From an uncultured Subdoligranulum sp. (GTDB lineage: Bacteria; Bacillota_A; Clostridia; Oscillospirales; Ruminococcaceae), in NCBI RefSeq assembly GCF_937890665.1, contig NZ_CALADU010000128.1, forward strand, positions 1 to 6,826: a DNA stretch of 6,826 nucleotides, in the 5' to 3' direction. The translations under genes were made by a program, and so were the position numbers. Positions 1 through 5,430 of this stretch are shown in pieces (within the stretch, counting starts at the first letter, position 1; the number at the start of each line of letters is the position of its first letter). The notes under the pieces are model-generated. The model did not search any database. It was not told the origin of the DNA and saw only the letters and a program-made list of their open reading frames with translations.

Positions 1-164
1 TAGTTGCGGATCTTGCGCTTGAGGCAGACGTCCGTCACCAGACCATAGCCGGTCTCGGGATCGATGCGGGGCATGTTCCCGGCATCCGGGTCGCCGTTGG
101 GATTTCCGTTCATTACGTCGAAAAGAATAACGAAATCATAGCGATTCTTGATAGCTTCAGACAT
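1..164 (-). CDS. cas7: Cas7c (Csd2) Cascade backbone subunit, N-terminal fragment
   Basis: This is the start of Cas7, the subunit that polymerises along the crRNA and forms the backbone of the type I-C Cascade complex. Only 54 codons lie in the window; the gene runs off the left edge. The N-terminus shows the Csd2 hallmark: after a short charged lead comes the hydrophobic strand YDFVILFDV, then [15 protein letters not shown] and, further on, a TGYGLVTDV stretch and a basic LKRKIRN. These stretches match the family strongly from memory. The ATG is preceded by a perfect AGGAGG (175-180, minus strand) at ten-base spacing and begins two bases after the cas8c stop, so it is co-transcribed and probably co-translated with cas8c. 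Right truncation by the window edge is the only oddity. Confidence 0.97.
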   Translation of the reverse strand, partial: MSEAIKNRYDFVILFDVMNGNPNGDPDAGNMPRIDPETGYGLVTDVCLKRKIRN

Positions 165-166
165 GG

Positions 167-535
167 TTACTGTTCCTCCTTCTTATTCTTGGCAGTATAA
201 CGGGCCTGGGTCTCGTGATAATAACCGATCTGGAAGGCGCTTTGCTCCGGCAGGCTCATGCGGGCGGGCAGGGTCTGGGTGATGCGGCCGTTGAGTTCGG
301 TGATCTTCTCGTTGTAATATTTGGCAAGGCCGCCGTCCAGCTTGCCCAGATGCTTTTGCGCCAGATTGATAAGCAGCGGGAACACCGTGGCCGGTGTGGC
401 GGACGCGGAGTTGAAATAACGGTCCTTGATGGTGGTGTTGATGCCGGGATTGGCGCTTTGCTGCAAACCTTCCAATACAGCAAACAACCGCCCCAACACA
501 TAGGGAAGATACGTGCTTTGTTCATTGAGTTGCAT
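167..535 (-). CDS. cas11c: Cas11c small subunit, internal translation product of cas8c
   Basis: Type I-C systems are known to produce the small subunit Cas11c from an internal start inside cas8c; two or more copies bridge the Cas7 backbone in Cascade and help bind non-target DNA. Here an uncommonly good ribosome binding site, AAGGAGG, lies inside the cas8c frame at 550-544 (minus strand), eight bases before an in-frame ATG at 535-533. The product would be 122 aa beginning [13 protein letters not shown], equal to cas8c residues 461-582, mostly predicted helical, which fits the size and fold expected for Cas11c. A second in-frame ATG two codons earlier (541-539) lies only two bases from the Shine-Dalgarno and is less likely. 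The coordinates and Shine-Dalgarno are read directly from sequence; the function is from family knowledge. Confidence 0.82.
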   Translation of the reverse strand: MQLNEQSTYLPYVLGRLFAVLEGLQQSANPGINTTIKDRYFNSASATPATVFPLLINLAQKHLGKLDGGLAKYYNEKITELNGRITQTLPARMSLPEQSAFQIGYYHETQARYTAKNKKEEQ

Positions 536-1915
536 GGTCATGACCTCCTTGATCTGCGCGTTTTGGCTGTTGCGCAGATAGTATGCTTTGGTAATGGCAG
601 CCTGCCCGCGGGATACGTTATGCTCTGCGCGGATACGCAGGACAACGCCGTCCAGCAGCGTGGCGGGATAACGTGTGCCGTTCAGCACGCAAAGCAGCAG
701 ATCGCCAGCCAGACGAGGATTGGGCTCTGGCGGGCGTGCGCCGGGGGCGGGCTTGCGGACGGTTTCCTGTACCAGCCGCCAGATGGGGAGCGTGGCAAAC
801 TTGTCATAAGAGGGGCGGATGATCTCCAGCTCTTTATAATGTTTTGCCACATTGCGGGCCAGCGTGCCGAAGGTGTTTTGCCAGAAAAAGCGCACCGACA
901 GACGTGCCGCGTTGGGAGCCAGCCCGAGTACATAAAAGCGTGTGGCGGGATCCAGGCGATGCTCCTGCCAATCAACAGGTTCGCCTTTTGCCAGTGTGTG
1001 AAATACGTTCAGAATGTCTTTTTCCGTATAGGAATCGTTGAACAGCCCCGCAAGGAAGCAATCCTGGTAGGCGGTTTCGCCGCCGGACGCCCAGCAGAGG
1101 ATGGTGGTATCGCCCACCCGTTTTACATGATCCCGGTCGGCCAACAGGGCGTTGAGCGCCGTGGTATAGGCAAAGGCCGCATATTCACTGACGGGGGCGT
1201 TGGCGCCCTGCTCATGGTCGTAAGAGCAGAAGGACTGTGCATTGAAGGAAACCAGCGAAGCGCCGACGCTTTGCGCACCGGCGACCCCCTTGATGGCGGG
1301 GTGCAGACGGGCGAGTGGTCCCTGGCGGCCGGTGACCAAGCAGCGGACTGGCTCGGCATCCTGATCGCTGGATTCGTAGTGCTGTGTCCAAGCATTTGCA
1401 ATAACAGGGTCCTGTGTGACCGGCGCATTGTTATACCAGAATACCAGGTTGCCGCCTTTCAGCAGGTCCTCCCAGTCTTCCTGTAGAACAGGAAGGTCTG
1501 CGGCCTGCGTTGGGGCCCAGGTTTCAAAAAAGCGGAGGACAGCCCGTGCGGCGGGGGTGTCGGCGTCTTGCAGCAGTTCCCTGTGCAGTGTTTGGGCGGC
1601 GGCAAAACATTCGGCGGTTCGTGTTGGCTTGCCTTTGGCGTCCACGCCCAGCAGATAACTGCTGTTGTCGCACAGAAAGTTGGCGCGCGGACCCGAACTG
1701 CGTTTGACAGGGGAGGGGACCAGGAGGGACTGGGGGACCAAAACGGTCTTTTTGCCGCGAGGTTCTTCCTGCTGCAAATGAAGTAACTGCGTCAATTCTC
1801 CGTCCGCATTGAGCACCAGGCCGTAGCTTACACGTGCCTGGCTCCACCCGGGACGGTCGGCTTTGCCTTGGGCCAGCAGGTCCTCGTAACACTGTGTCAG
1901 TGCTTGCAGAATCAT
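167..1915 (-). CDS. cas8c: Cas8c (Csd1) large subunit of type I-C Cascade
   Basis: Cas8c is the large subunit of the I-C surveillance complex; in the family it recognises the PAM and stabilises target DNA strand separation. The 582-aa length is typical for Csd1. Family signatures are visible: VKRSSG at residues 70-75, directly followed by [14 protein letters not shown] (79-92) and a CF-x-AA pair near 103; a central DTTILCWA stretch; [13 protein letters not shown] before the C-terminal domain; and a helical C-terminal region with [19 protein letters not shown] and [16 protein letters not shown]. The start overlaps the cas5 stop as ATGA (1912-1915) and has a GAGGTG about five bases upstream, indicating translational coupling to cas5. 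The last 122 residues also appear to be made separately as Cas11c (see that entry). No frameshift or missing block is seen. Confidence 0.97.
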   Translation of the reverse strand: MILQALTQCYEDLLAQGKADRPGWSQARVSYGLVLNADGELTQLLHLQQEEPRGKKTVLVPQSLLVPSPVKRSSGPRANFLCDNSSYLLGVDAKGKPTRTAECFAAAQTLHRELLQDADTPAARAVLRFFETWAPTQAADLPVLQEDWEDLLKGGNLVFWYNNAPVTQDPVIANAWTQHYESSDQDAEPVRCLVTGRQGPLARLHPAIKGVAGAQSVGASLVSFNAQSFCSYDHEQGANAPVSEYAAFAYTTALNALLADRDHVKRVGDTTILCWASGGETAYQDCFLAGLFNDSYTEKDILNVFHTLAKGEPVDWQEHRLDPATRFYVLGLAPNAARLSVRFFWQNTFGTLARNVAKHYKELEIIRPSYDKFATLPIWRLVQETVRKPAPGARPPEPNPRLAGDLLLCVLNGTRYPATLLDGVVLRIRAEHNVSRGQAAITKAYYLRNSQNAQIKEVMTMQLNEQSTYLPYVLGRLFAVLEGLQQSANPGINTTIKDRYFNSASATPATVFPLLINLAQKHLGKLDGGLAKYYNEKITELNGRITQTLPARMSLPEQSAFQIGYYHETQARYTAKNKKEEQ

Positions 1916-2556
1916 CGGAACACCTCACAATCCCGTGTGTCCAGCACCCCGTGTTCCAGTTTGGCCCGGAAATAGGTGGGTGTGATGTTTTGGTGGTCTG
2001 TGTAGTCGAAGTCGTACAGCATCAGACCCAAATCGCGGGTTTCCTCGATGGTGGGGATCGGTCCGCCCGGCCAGCGTTGGAAGGCGGCGGGAAATTCCCG
2101 GCAGCCGAAATAGGGGGCATGGAAACACTGCCCGCGTTCCATCCGGCGGGTAACGATGTCCTGGAACTTTCCGGGGTTGTCCGAGGGGGCGGCTTTGTCC
2201 GTCATCTCGAAATGGGCTTCGATCACATAGTGGACATCCTGCAACAGCAGCGAAGCCCGCTGGACGATCTCCTGCGAGGTGGCAAGAAACAGCGGCTGCC
2301 CGCCGCCCTGCGCAGCCTGCCGGGCGTTGCGGCTGGAAATTTTGCTGGCGACCTCGTTGCGGCGGACACTGACAAAGCGAATGGGGTTGAGAACATAAAT
2401 TTTGTCGATGTGCCAACGAAGACCGGGGTGGAAATAGACGGCCTCCACGATGCCCCGCGCCGCGGAGGGCGTGAGGACATCATAGGATACTCTTTCCACT
2501 TTTAGTTCCGGCCTCGAACAGAGGGCATAAGGCCCCCAGACTTCCAGTTGGATCAT
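1912..2556 (-). CDS. cas5c: Cas5c (Cas5d) crRNA-processing endonuclease and Cascade subunit
   Basis: In type I-C, which lacks Cas6, Cas5c cuts precursor crRNA at the base of the repeat hairpin and then stays bound to the 5' handle in Cascade. The 214-aa product begins with a RAMP-like strand (IQLEVWGPYALCSRPE) and continues with SYDVLTPSAARGIVEAVYF, KPI/NPIR-like and DVHYVIEAHFEMTD segments, then NPGKFQDIVTRRMERGQCFHAPYFGCREF, which is diagnostic of the family. By alignment from memory with Bacillus halodurans Cas5d, Tyr41 corresponds to catalytic Tyr46 and Lys130 to Lys116; the following position is Phe131 where that enzyme has His117. It is the first gene after its own promoter (2621-2650). 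A GGAG-type Shine-Dalgarno lies about ten bases before the ATG. The stop overlaps the cas8c start. Confidence 0.96.
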   Translation of the reverse strand: MIQLEVWGPYALCSRPELKVERVSYDVLTPSAARGIVEAVYFHPGLRWHIDKIYVLNPIRFVSVRRNEVASKISSRNARQAAQGGGQPLFLATSQEIVQRASLLLQDVHYVIEAHFEMTDKAAPSDNPGKFQDIVTRRMERGQCFHAPYFGCREFPAAFQRWPGGPIPTIEETRDLGLMLYDFDYTDHQNITPTYFRAKLEHGVLDTRDCEVFR

Positions 2557-2584
2557 AGGCGTTCCACTCCTTTCAATAACTTTT

Positions 2585-2602
2585 TTCTATTGAATATGTT
2601 TT
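2585..2602 (+). promoter_or_regulatory. Predicted Cascade/CreR target site with TTC PAM in the cas5 promoter
   Basis: The plus strand reads TTC (2585-2587) and then TATTGAATATGTTTT (2588-2602). The spacer-like part of the adjacent RNA begins TATTGTATATGGTTT (2815-2829). Thirteen of 15 positions are identical; the mismatches are at positions 6 and 12 only. After position 15 the two sequences are unrelated. TTC is the well-known PAM of type I-C, here on the correct side and directly abutting. Type I Cascades flip out every sixth base of the guide-target helix and tolerate mismatch there. A full-length footprint (about 2588-2624) would cover the predicted cas5 transcription start (about 2614) and touch its -10. 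The match is observed; binding and repression are inferred. Confidence 0.75.
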
Positions 2603-2628
2603 AAATATTCCTGTGAGATGATTATACT
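2600..2628 (+). promoter_or_regulatory. Possible weak plus-strand promoter overlapping the cas5 promoter
   Basis: TTTAAA (2600-2605) and TATACT (2623-2628) are separated by 17 bases on the plus strand. This would drive transcription towards the 24-codon ORF at 2707. The region is AT-rich, so this may be chance. Its -35 lies inside the predicted Cascade target. Confidence 0.25.
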
Positions 2629-2650
2629 GCTGCAAAGAGGGAAAAGTCAA
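2621..2650 (-). promoter_or_regulatory. Promoter of the cas5-cas8c-cas7 operon
   Basis: On the minus strand TTGACT (2650-2645) is followed after 18 bases by a perfect TATAAT (2626-2621). This is a strong sigma-A type promoter. Initiation is expected near A2614, giving a leader of about 58 bases before the cas5 ATG. It gives the Cascade genes an expression unit independent of cas3, and the predicted CreR target lies immediately downstream of the -10. Confidence 0.85.
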
Positions 2651-2706
2651 TCATGAATTTACAAAAAAATGCAAATCGACTGCTTTTTGGAGGGGTGCTG
2701 CATTTT

Positions 2707-2781
2707 ATGCCGGGATTTTGGGCGCTTTGTATAGAAGCAGATCCATTCGCACGTTGTATTTTCCCGGCAGGTTGGGTATAA
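2707..2781 (+). CDS. 24-aa mini-ORF between the cas5 and creR promoters (possible CreT-like element)
   Basis: The plus strand has an ATG at 2707 and a TAA at 2779-2781, encoding a 24-residue peptide beginning MPGFWALCIEAD, rich in aromatic and hydrophobic residues. A purine-rich GGAGGGG (2689-2695) lies 11-13 bases upstream, slightly far for a Shine-Dalgarno. The stop codon lies inside the -10 of the downstream creR promoter. In described CreTA modules a tiny toxin gene, creT, lies beside creR and is repressed by CreR-guided Cascade. The position fits, but there is no run of rare codons and no recognisable toxin sequence. It may be a chance ORF. Confidence 0.2.
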   Translation: MPGFWALCIEADPFARCIFPAGWV

Positions 2782-2782
2782 T
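2754..2782 (+). promoter_or_regulatory. Promoter of the crRNA-like RNA (creR)
   Basis: TTGTAT (2754-2759), 17 bases, then a perfect TATAAT (2777-2782) on the plus strand. The predicted start is G2789 or G2790, which coincides with the first base of the repeat-like element. The -35 is weak, while the -10 and spacing are ideal. It points opposite to all cas genes. Confidence 0.75.
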
Positions 2783-2789
2783 AAAAGCG

Positions 2790-2814
2790 GTCAGCGAAAG
2801 CTGTGGGTAGAAAA
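2790..2814 (+). repeat. Degenerate type I-C CRISPR-repeat-like element (pseudo-repeat of creR)
   Basis: The element reads GT, then CAGC-GAAA-GCTG (2792-2803), a perfect 4-bp stem closed by a GNRA tetraloop, then TGGGTAGAAAA (2804-2814). Known I-C repeats have GT, a 5-bp GC-rich stem with a longer loop, and an 11-nt 3' handle of the type TGGATTGAAAT, released when Cas5c cuts at the stem base. The handle here agrees at 8 of 11 positions. The stem has its own sequence and the element is about 7 nt shorter than a normal 32-nt repeat. Confidence 0.75.
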
Positions 2815-2851
2815 TATTGTATATGGTTTTCGGTTTTAGAATTGTGGCGGC
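2815..2851 (+). other. Spacer-like segment of creR
   Basis: These 37 bases lie between the repeat-like element and the terminator stem. The first 15 are the seed-proximal match to 2588-2602; the rest shows no relation to the target (4 of the next 22 positions agree). No other TTC-flanked match to the seed was noticed by eye in the window. Type I-C spacers are typically in the mid-30s of bases. Confidence 0.7.
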
Positions 2852-2880
2852 AAGGGTGCATCTTGTCGCCCTTTTCTTTT
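2852..2880 (+). terminator. Rho-independent terminator of creR
   Basis: AAGGGTG (2852-2858) pairs with CGCCCTT (2867-2873), including one T-G wobble, around an 8-base loop, followed by TTCTTTT (2874-2880). The U-tract is on the plus strand only, so this ends rightward transcription and not cas3 mRNA. The tail overlaps the cas3 stop codon (2879-2881). Confidence 0.75.
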
Positions 2881-5041
2881 ACTGAAAGATCCCTTTCCCG
2901 GTCTCTACGTTCAGGGACAGGCCGGTCTGGCGGTCATACAGCGAAAGATCGGTCAAAATGTAGCTGTCTGTATCGGCGGGTTCCGCGGCGCCGGCTGCCA
3001 GAAGTTTTTTCAGGTGTTCCGGGTAGATGTTGACGGCATACTGCCCCAGCTGGCGGTATAAGCTGCGGCTGACGTCCCCGGCGCGAAGGCGCTCCACCAA
3101 GGCCGCCCCCTCATCTACGGGCAAGTATACGGTGACCGTGGCAGTGTCGATCAGATGGAACATTTCCGCCACGGTAGCAAAGGGAAACATGCGCCCTTCA
3201 AAACCAGTACGGAAAGCGTCCAGAATTTGGTGCTGGTCCAGCGAAGCGTCTCCCTTTACGGCACGGTAAAAGGAAAAATAGCTTTCAATGGCTTCGGGCT
3301 GCGCGGGATCGGGGAAGGTATCCAGAACATGGCGGGCGGAATCCACATTGGGGCGGATCATGGCGGGCGTGCGCTGCCCCTCCAGACGGAAGATGGTAAC
3401 AATACTTTCAGCGACCGGGCGTTTTCCCTCCCGGTTGCAGCGCCCGCCTGTTTGCAGGATGGAATCCAACCCGGCTTCCTCCCGCCAGGCGGAGGGGAAG
3501 TCCACGTCGACGCCCGCTTCGATCAGGGAGGTGGAGACTACACGGCAGGGCAGACCTTGCAGCAGGCGGGAGCGGATCTCTTTCAAGAGCCGTTTGCGGT
3601 CAGCGGGGCAAAGCAGCGTGGTCAGGCAGTAACGGCCTTCCGGTTCCAGCATGGCATACAGCCGTTGGGCGGTGGCACGGCGGTTCACAACGCAGAGGGT
3701 CTGCGGCAGGCCGTTCAGGCGGGCGGCAAGCTCTGCTTCGGTCAATTCCCCGGCATTGCGCAGGGTGGTGCGGCGGAAAAAATCGTACAAGGCTTGGGTG
3801 CCCGGGCAGATCTCCTGCATGGTAAGGGCAGGCGCTAATTCGGCAAAGAGCGGTTGCAGCGCAGGTTGGGTGGCCGTACACAGGACCGCAGTGACGCCAT
3901 AATACTGCACCAACTGCCCAATAGCCGCCACGCAGGGGCGCAGATAACTGACAGGGAGCGTCTGTGCTTCGTCAAAAATAACGACACTGTCCGCGATGTT
4001 ATGCAATTTGCGGCAGCGGGAAGAACGATTGCCGTACAGAGATTCAAAAAACTGTACAGCAGTGGTGACGATGACAGGGGCGTCCCAGTTTTCGGTGGCC
4101 AGTGCTTTACGGTACAGCGCCGGGTCTACATCGCCTTCCGGGACAGAGTAATCGACACCGGCGTGATGTTCGATCACGTTTTCGTCTCCCAGAATTTTGC
4201 GGAACACATCGGCGGTCTGGTCAATGATGGATGTGTAGGGAATGACATAGATGATCCGCTTTTTCCCGCGTGCCGCCGCGTGTGCCAGCGCGAAAGCCAG
4301 GGAGGAAACCGTCTTGCCGCCGCCGGTAGGAACGGTCAGCGTATACAGGCCGGCGCGGCAGGAACCGCCGGTTTGCAGGCAGGTGCGCAAAATATCGCAG
4401 CGTTTGCGGTTCAGTTCGGTTTTGGCATCCCACCAGGGGGCAATGTACTGCTGCAACTTTTCTAATAGAAGGGCTGGGGGCTCGTAATTGCCGCGGGGTG
4501 CGGCGCTGCCTGCCATAAAGGTTTCGGTATCCAGATAGTCCGCGTCCACGAGACAGGAATACAGCATCCGAATATAAAAGGATTCGGACAAATTATCGAT
4601 GGGAATTTGCCGGGGATGAACGGCGGCAGGGATCTGGACTTCTTTGCGCCAGGCGGCTGCGTCTGGCAGATCCGTTTTCTTTAGCCGTCCAAACAATGTC
4701 CCTGCACCGGCGGCGTCAGTCTGTGCGCCCCCATCGGGCAGACCTCCGTGGTGACCAGCTATAACGAAGGCGGTCTCAAATTGCCGTAGATGAAAAAAGG
4801 CTTCCACCGCGCCAGCGGTGGCGTGATCGACTTTGGGGCCGCCGTGTAGCCGCTTTTGAAATTCGTGGCTGAATTTACCTATGTCATGCAGCATGCCGGA
4901 CTGGCGGCCCTGTTCGCGGCCGCCGAAAGGCGCTGCAAATTCTGCCGCTAAATCGGCGGTACCCTGTAGATGTTCCTTCACGCTTTGTGCGCGCAGGCCA
5001 TCTTCTGAAATGTGAGCGAGGAAAACATCGGGGTGTTCCAT
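2879..5041 (-). CDS. cas3: Cas3 nuclease-helicase, type I-C
   Basis: Cas3 is recruited to Cascade-bound targets, nicks the displaced strand and degrades DNA while translocating. With the ATG at 5041 the protein is 720 aa, normal for I-C. The N-terminal HD nuclease shows LHDIGKFSHEFQKR (His52-Asp53), DHATAGA (73-79), GHHGG (96-100) and LVDADYLDTE (about 164-173). The SF2 helicase shows Walker A TVPTGGGKT (236-244), the DEAQ box (357-360), a CTATQPAL motif III (388-395), SLIEAGVDVDFP and QTGGRCNREGKR (530-541) as motif VI. All key motifs are intact, so it looks active. A TTG two codons upstream is possible, but the GGAGG (5055-5051) is nine bases from the ATG and only three from the TTG, favouring the ATG. 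It has its own promoter and is separated from cas5 by 322 bp. Confidence 0.97.
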   Translation of the reverse strand: MEHPDVFLAHISEDGLRAQSVKEHLQGTADLAAEFAAPFGGREQGRQSGMLHDIGKFSHEFQKRLHGGPKVDHATAGAVEAFFHLRQFETAFVIAGHHGGLPDGGAQTDAAGAGTLFGRLKKTDLPDAAAWRKEVQIPAAVHPRQIPIDNLSESFYIRMLYSCLVDADYLDTETFMAGSAAPRGNYEPPALLLEKLQQYIAPWWDAKTELNRKRCDILRTCLQTGGSCRAGLYTLTVPTGGGKTVSSLAFALAHAAARGKKRIIYVIPYTSIIDQTADVFRKILGDENVIEHHAGVDYSVPEGDVDPALYRKALATENWDAPVIVTTAVQFFESLYGNRSSRCRKLHNIADSVVIFDEAQTLPVSYLRPCVAAIGQLVQYYGVTAVLCTATQPALQPLFAELAPALTMQEICPGTQALYDFFRRTTLRNAGELTEAELAARLNGLPQTLCVVNRRATAQRLYAMLEPEGRYCLTTLLCPADRKRLLKEIRSRLLQGLPCRVVSTSLIEAGVDVDFPSAWREEAGLDSILQTGGRCNREGKRPVAESIVTIFRLEGQRTPAMIRPNVDSARHVLDTFPDPAQPEAIESYFSFYRAVKGDASLDQHQILDAFRTGFEGRMFPFATVAEMFHLIDTATVTVYLPVDEGAALVERLRAGDVSRSLYRQLGQYAVNIYPEHLKKLLAAGAAEPADTDSYILTDLSLYDRQTGLSLNVETGKGIFQ

Positions 5042-5085
5042 GCTCAAAAACCTCCTTCACAGAGAACTGGTTTTCTTTTAGACCC

Positions 5086-5094
5086 AGTATAGCA
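5086..5094 (-). promoter_or_regulatory. Extended -10 promoter of cas3
   Basis: On the minus strand TGCTATACT (5094-5086) is an extended -10 (TGn plus a near-consensus hexamer). A -35 at the standard distance (TGATTA, 17 bases upstream) is poor, as is usual for extended -10 promoters. Initiation near 5079 would give a leader of about 38 bases to the cas3 ATG. Confidence 0.65.
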
Positions 5095-5110
5095 CAAAAG
5101 GTGTGCTATA
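5088..5110. repeat. Perfect 8-bp inverted repeat between divergent promoters
   Basis: TATAGCAC (5088-5095), a 7-base loop, and GTGCTATA (5103-5110) form a perfect dyad. Each arm includes part of an extended -10, one for each strand. It may be simply two facing promoters, a dimeric regulator's operator, or both. Confidence 0.6.
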
Positions 5111-5112
5111 AT
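5104..5112 (+). promoter_or_regulatory. Extended -10 promoter facing the recombinase unit
   Basis: TGCTATAAT (5104-5112) is a perfect extended -10 on the plus strand. No good -35 is present 16-18 bases upstream. Transcription would begin near 5119 and run through the mini-ORF and recombinase. Confidence 0.55.
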
Positions 5113-5307
5113 CAGGACTTCTGGCGGGAAAACGGGGAACGGGCCGATTTTTGTAGGAAACACCAAACAGAAAGAAGAATCATTGTACAAACAGGCGAAC
5201 TCCCGTGCAAAACAAAACGTCCTATAAAGAAAGCGCGGCGAAATATACAGCGCACGTCCCGCATAAGTATTGACCGGAGTGAAAGAGGAACGGGGGCGTA
5301 TGAGGGG

Positions 5308-5430
5308 ATGGATGCACCGACGGTCACGATTCGATTTGCAGAAGAAAAGGATGCCCCGACACTGGAAGCGTGCCTGGAACGGCTGGTCGCCAATCTGAGC
5401 GGGAATACGCCGGAGGACCCTGCCTTATGA
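5308..5430 (+). CDS. 40-aa hypothetical protein coupled to the recombinase (TnpW-like?)
   Basis: The product begins MDAPTVTIRFAEEKDAPTLE and ends NTPEDPAL. Its stop overlaps the recombinase ATG as ATGA (5427-5430), so translation is likely coupled. The pattern of a V-x-I-R-F strand, an acidic turn, then a helix with T-L-x-x-x-L-x-x-L loosely resembles the small TnpW-type proteins that lie just before large serine recombinases in Firmicute mobile elements; this comparison is from memory and weak. Its own ribosome binding site is poor: an AGAGGA at 5284-5289 is far from this ATG. The frame stays open leftwards without a better start, so the true start is uncertain. A remnant of an acetyltransferase N-terminus is another possibility. 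Confidence 0.45.
   Translation: MDAPTVTIRFAEEKDAPTLEACLERLVANLSGNTPEDPAL

Larger units (their letters stand above)
2557..2878. other. 322-bp cas3-cas5 intergenic region packed with regulatory elements
   Basis: Type I-C cas3-cas5 junctions are usually tight, so a gap this size is unusual. Reading from the left it contains the cas5 leader with its Shine-Dalgarno, a spacer-matching site behind a TTC (2585-2602), the minus-strand cas5 promoter (2621-2650), a low-GC stretch with a 24-codon plus-strand ORF (2707-2781), a plus-strand promoter (2754-2782) and a crRNA-like RNA with terminator (2789-2880). It is clearly more AT-rich than the flanking genes. No Cas3 terminator with a U-run is visible in the minus direction, so some cas3 transcripts may read through into cas5. 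Confidence 0.85.
2789..2880 (+). ncRNA. creR: CreR-like cas-regulating RNA (crRNA-resembling), antisense to the cas operon
   Basis: A roughly 90-nt transcript is delimited by a promoter (2754-2782) and a hairpin-plus-U-tract terminator (2852-2880). It starts with a 25-nt repeat-like element (2790-2814) and continues with a 37-nt spacer-like segment (2815-2851), close to I-C spacer length. The repeat-like element has GU, a 4-bp hairpin and an 11-nt handle, so Cas5c could cut it and Cascade could load it. The first 15 spacer positions match a TTC-flanked site in the cas5 promoter at 13 positions. Cas-regulating RNAs of this kind (CreR) are established in other CRISPR subtypes, where partial target match allows binding but not cleavage. 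The elements are read from sequence; RNA production, processing and repression are inferred. An alternative is a decayed mini-array, but the nucleotide-precise PAM and seed match argues for selection. Confidence 0.75.
5042..5307. other. Divergent intergenic region between cas3 and the recombinase unit
   Basis: These 266 bp contain the cas3 Shine-Dalgarno and promoter on the left, a plus-strand extended -10, and then about 190 bp of leader (5119-5307) with no gene, terminator or repeat that I recognise. A TTGACC at 5270-5275 has no matching -10 downstream. Any left boundary of a recombinase-borne mobile element would fall here or beyond, but I see no target duplication or attachment site. Confidence 0.6.

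Noticed and set aside
215..1486. 423-aa open frame on the plus strand inside cas8c
   Set aside because: It is antisense to the unmistakable Cas8c frame, has no family-like motifs or good ribosome binding site, and such shadow frames are common in GC-rich genes.
2622..2861. 79-aa minus-strand ORF in the cas3-cas5 gap
   Set aside because: It has no convincing ribosome binding site, spans the cas5 promoter and the whole antisense RNA unit, and reads as low-complexity chance sequence. The regulatory elements explain the region better.
2865..2871. GTCGCCC as the start of a second CRISPR repeat, making a mini-array
   Set aside because: No hairpin-plus-handle follows; the bases instead form the downstream arm of the terminator. 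It may be a relic, but it does not support a true repeat.
4987..5307. Leftward extension of the mini-ORF frame into cas3
   Set aside because: The frame stays open, but the part before 5308 overlaps the cas3 start and both promoters, and no good start with a ribosome binding site exists there.
5300..5401. Alternative short plus-strand ORF starting at ATG 5300
   Set aside because: It ends before the recombinase, encodes an arginine- and tryptophan-rich peptide typical of an off-frame read, and lacks the ATGA coupling of the 5308-5430 frame.
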